Assembly: GCA_024195265.1 (NCBI GenBank)
Contig: JAJLRJ010000002.1
Span: 50,806,543 to 50,870,542, forward strand
Direction of reading: 5' to 3'
Source: Dendrophyllia cribrosa
Lineage: Eukaryota > Cnidaria > Anthozoa > Scleractinia > Dendrophylliidae
Length of the DNA: 64,000 nt
The stretch's first letter is position 1. Every line of letters starts with the position of its first letter. A model generated the notes under the pieces. It was not told where the DNA came from and did not search any database. It was given only the letters and a program-made list of their open reading frames with translations. Made by a program: the position numbers and the translations under genes. Shown one piece after another: positions 61,603-64,000 of the stretch.

Positions 61603-61633
61603 TATTGTAAACTCGATCTCCTTCTTTCGTTCT

Positions 61634-61641
61634 CTTTTATA
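61634..61641 (-). promoter_or_regulatory. Possible TATA box upstream of exon 1
   Basis: TATAAAAG lies about 32 bp before the ATG on the minus strand. If used, the 5' UTR would be only a few bases. A TTTGCAG acceptor-like sequence at about 61655 offers the competing reading of a 5' UTR intron. Confidence 0.3.
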
Positions 61642-64000
61642 TCGACTTTATCGTCTGCAAAGAGAAATAAAAAGACAAATTAAAGAAGTCGGACACATGC
61701 AGTTTAAGTTCCACTTCCCCAAAGGGCCCTTTACATGCGATTGATTCGATTTTTTAGCTGAAGTGATGTTTGCGGCGATGTTTAGTAAGACCATTCTGTG
61801 TTAACTATACCAGCGATTTGCTGCTATCTCAGTATGATGAATTCATTCCGATTTTAACGCGGCGTTAGTGGAGCGTTTGCGATGTCAGCACAAAAGATTT
61901 TCTTGAGGAAACCCCTAGCAAACGAAAACGTATTATATTCTAACATCGCATGCACGGCTGCGTAACATTTCAAAATCGCAATAAATCGCCTTAAAAAAGC
62001 CCCAACAACGCAGCGAAAATCGTAGCAAGAACATCCCTGCTTAAAAGTCGCTTAAGAACCGACTATATATTAACGGATCTTCACACATGCCTCCGGGTTC
62101 AGTTTGCCCGAACTTCTAATTTAGAGCATACATTGTGATAAGGGAAGAAAATAGTTTATTACAGAGGTGTGAAAAATCTATTTCATTTTATTTTTTTGAC
62201 AAAACTACATGGATTTTTCGGGAAAATCAGTTGAAACGCGTTACACACAAAAAATAAACTACAGAAAGGCAAAGTCAAGATCAAAGACCCCCTACGTGCC
62301 AATGTACGCCTCGGTTCAGGTTATAATTTTTGTTTGAATGGTGACAAATGAAGCGCTTAAACAACTGAGTATACGTATATAGTAAAACTCAATCGTCCGC
62401 GAATAAACAAAACTGCTCTCTAGATATCTACACAGTTACGGGGTTTTGGATTTCACAAATCCCGAATAAAGATCTTACATCACTTGTAAGGGTTCCGGTC
62501 TACAGGTATAGTGTTTATAACTGCTCTCCGGTGACTTCAACAAATCCGAGTAAATTTCCCTATAACCGTTACGATACATCCCCTGTCTAGAGATAACTTT
62601 GTATTAGTTCACACCTGAGTTAGCATCCAGAAAAATAACAGAAAAAAAATCATTTTCGTTCAACTGAGATCTATCTTACATTTAAGCACAATTCAATTAA
62701 GTTTGGCTATTGCTGGTGGATTTAACGAATGTCAATTGTCGAGTACGTTTCTAACATTCAGTTAACTTTAACTAGGCAGTGTGAGGGCAGCTGAGCTGAG
62801 AGCTGAACACCGTGTGCAAAATTTCTAACAACAAACATACATTCACGGTCACTGCGAATTTTTTTAGCGACACGGTTGCTCAAGCCGCTTTCGTTACAAG
62901 GATAACCGTTCACACGTTATAACAAAGAGTCGAAATTGTTCTAACTCACTGAGTTGATCAGTCAAATGTTTTCGATTAAAGACAAAAAAAAACATACAAA
63001 CCCTGTAAAATCCGGTCTTTTTTAAGCTGTTTTCAGAATTTCCTGAATCTCAATCTAGCACCGAATCTTGCCTTATAACATTTTGGTTATGGAAACTTTA
63101 TCTTCGAAACATAAAGACTTCGCCATCGAAAGCCGCTATACAATGATCGTCAGAGTCTTTACGAATTAATGACATGCAAAAGAACACTGAAATGGCGGGT
63201 TCCCTATTCTTGGTGATACCTGCTGTTAAAATCAACTTAATTCCTCTTTCCATCTCTTGTAAATAGCATATTTGACTCTTACAGTAGCCAATGTGCAAGC
63301 CTTATATTTTTGTACGATTTGCTATTTTCTATATTTCCGAGATTTGCATGCATTTTGTACGGTTTACCTGTTGTTCGAAATGAGTTTGTAAAAGTTCCTT
63401 TATTTTGGAGTGCGATCATTAAAACTGTATTCAAATCAGAATTTGATAGGCGCATTTCTGGATTTGGCATTTGCGAAAGTCGGACTTTTCAGCGACAGAA
63501 GTGCTGCCATTTTTGTGGCGTAGAACAAATATTAGTCCATTTCTGGCTAAAAATGTGTTCGTGATTTAATCTTTTCATTCCCAGAGTCAGTTATGAAGAT
63601 ATGCAATATAGTTCTAGCTTTTGAGTCTGTGGACGAAATCCTATGTTGTGACCATTCAAATGAAACTTCTATGGCAACACTTTCGTATGATGCTATTTGT
63701 TTTCAGTATTTTACAAAATGAAATTTGGGATTTTTGTTCAATTTTGATTTTAGGCAATCTTGGGAGTTAAAGAGTTAAAATGGTGAAAAGGGGCGCAAAG
63801 TACCAATTCAGACTATCATTTTTGTTTTATTCAAACGGTAGAAAGCACATATTACTATCATTTCAGTTGAACATTTTCTTTACAATGCAAGCCATTGGTT
63901 CTATTTTAAGGTATTTTAGAAGTTATTCGCTAATAAACCCTGTTGGCTCGGCCAGCAAAATGGCGGACCGAACCACTCGGCGGTCGGAATAACTAATTGA
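61642..64000. other. 5' flank without a recognisable gene
   Basis: No exon or ORF with a recognisable domain on either strand. It holds one copy of the 106-bp repeat family near 63600-63770. Promoter elements of the giant gene probably lie here, and perhaps a noncoding first exon. Confidence 0.5.
63600..63775 (+). repeat. 106-bp repeat family, single copy plus tail
   Basis: Part of one unit, then the family tail (TTTTCAGTATTTTACAAAAT, then GGGATTTTTGTTCAATTTTG). Plus orientation, outside the gene. Confidence 0.75.

Noticed and set aside
63780..63992. 70-residue plus-strand ORF near the right edge
   Set aside because: No family resemblance, no splice or promoter context visible before the window ends.

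Overview
The window is eukaryotic genomic DNA, most likely from a cnidarian (anthozoan, probably a stony coral). Evidence: AT-rich sequence, short GT-AG exons inside long repeat-filled introns, and a domain set typical of cnidarian secreted matrix proteins (WSC, thyroglobulin type-1, TSP1, fibrinogen-like, EGF, Kunitz, LamG-like). I cannot fix the species from sequence alone.

Nearly the whole window is one gene on the minus strand. It begins with a signal-peptide exon at 61602-61542 and runs leftward off the window at base 1. I could chain 67 exons with compatible splice phases (almost all 1-1) and no in-frame stop. They encode about 5,100 residues; the 3' end is missing. Domain order, with approximate residue numbers: signal peptide (1-20); WSC (21-111); basic linker (111-145); Tyr/Ser/Asn/Pro-rich region (145-471); three thyroglobulin type-1 domains and two GCC motifs with a Pro-Gln repeat (471-883); SEA-like domain (883-998); Pro-rich stalk plus one LamG domain (998-1297); a Pro/Thr/Cys-rich stalk with two 72-residue repeats (1297-1507); 12 TSP1 repeats (1512-2197); fibrinogen-like domain (2197-2407); two more TSP1 (2421-2544); four EGF (2544-2671); two Kunitz-type domains (2671-2789); then from about 2804 to the edge, five two-exon LamG-like modules interleaved with 12 copies of a roughly 90-residue domain I do not recognise (called SDPG here for its SDxxPxxG motif).

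Layout by coordinate: 1-27 kb, LamG/SDPG array; 28-31.5 kb, Kunitz and EGF exons; 32.4-46.1 kb, TSP1 and fibrinogen-like exons; 47-53.5 kb, Pro-rich stalks, LamG and SEA-like exons; 54-61.6 kb, N-terminal region; 61.6-64 kb, 5' flank without a recognisable gene.

The introns hold many mobile-element remnants: a 106-bp tandem repeat family in ten clusters, all antisense to the gene; several terminal-inverted-repeat MITEs, three flanked by TTAA; LINE tails; a transposase-like relic; and nine long poly-C/poly-G tracts. The product is inferred to be a very large secreted or surface extracellular-matrix/adhesive protein. No other protein-coding gene could be supported.
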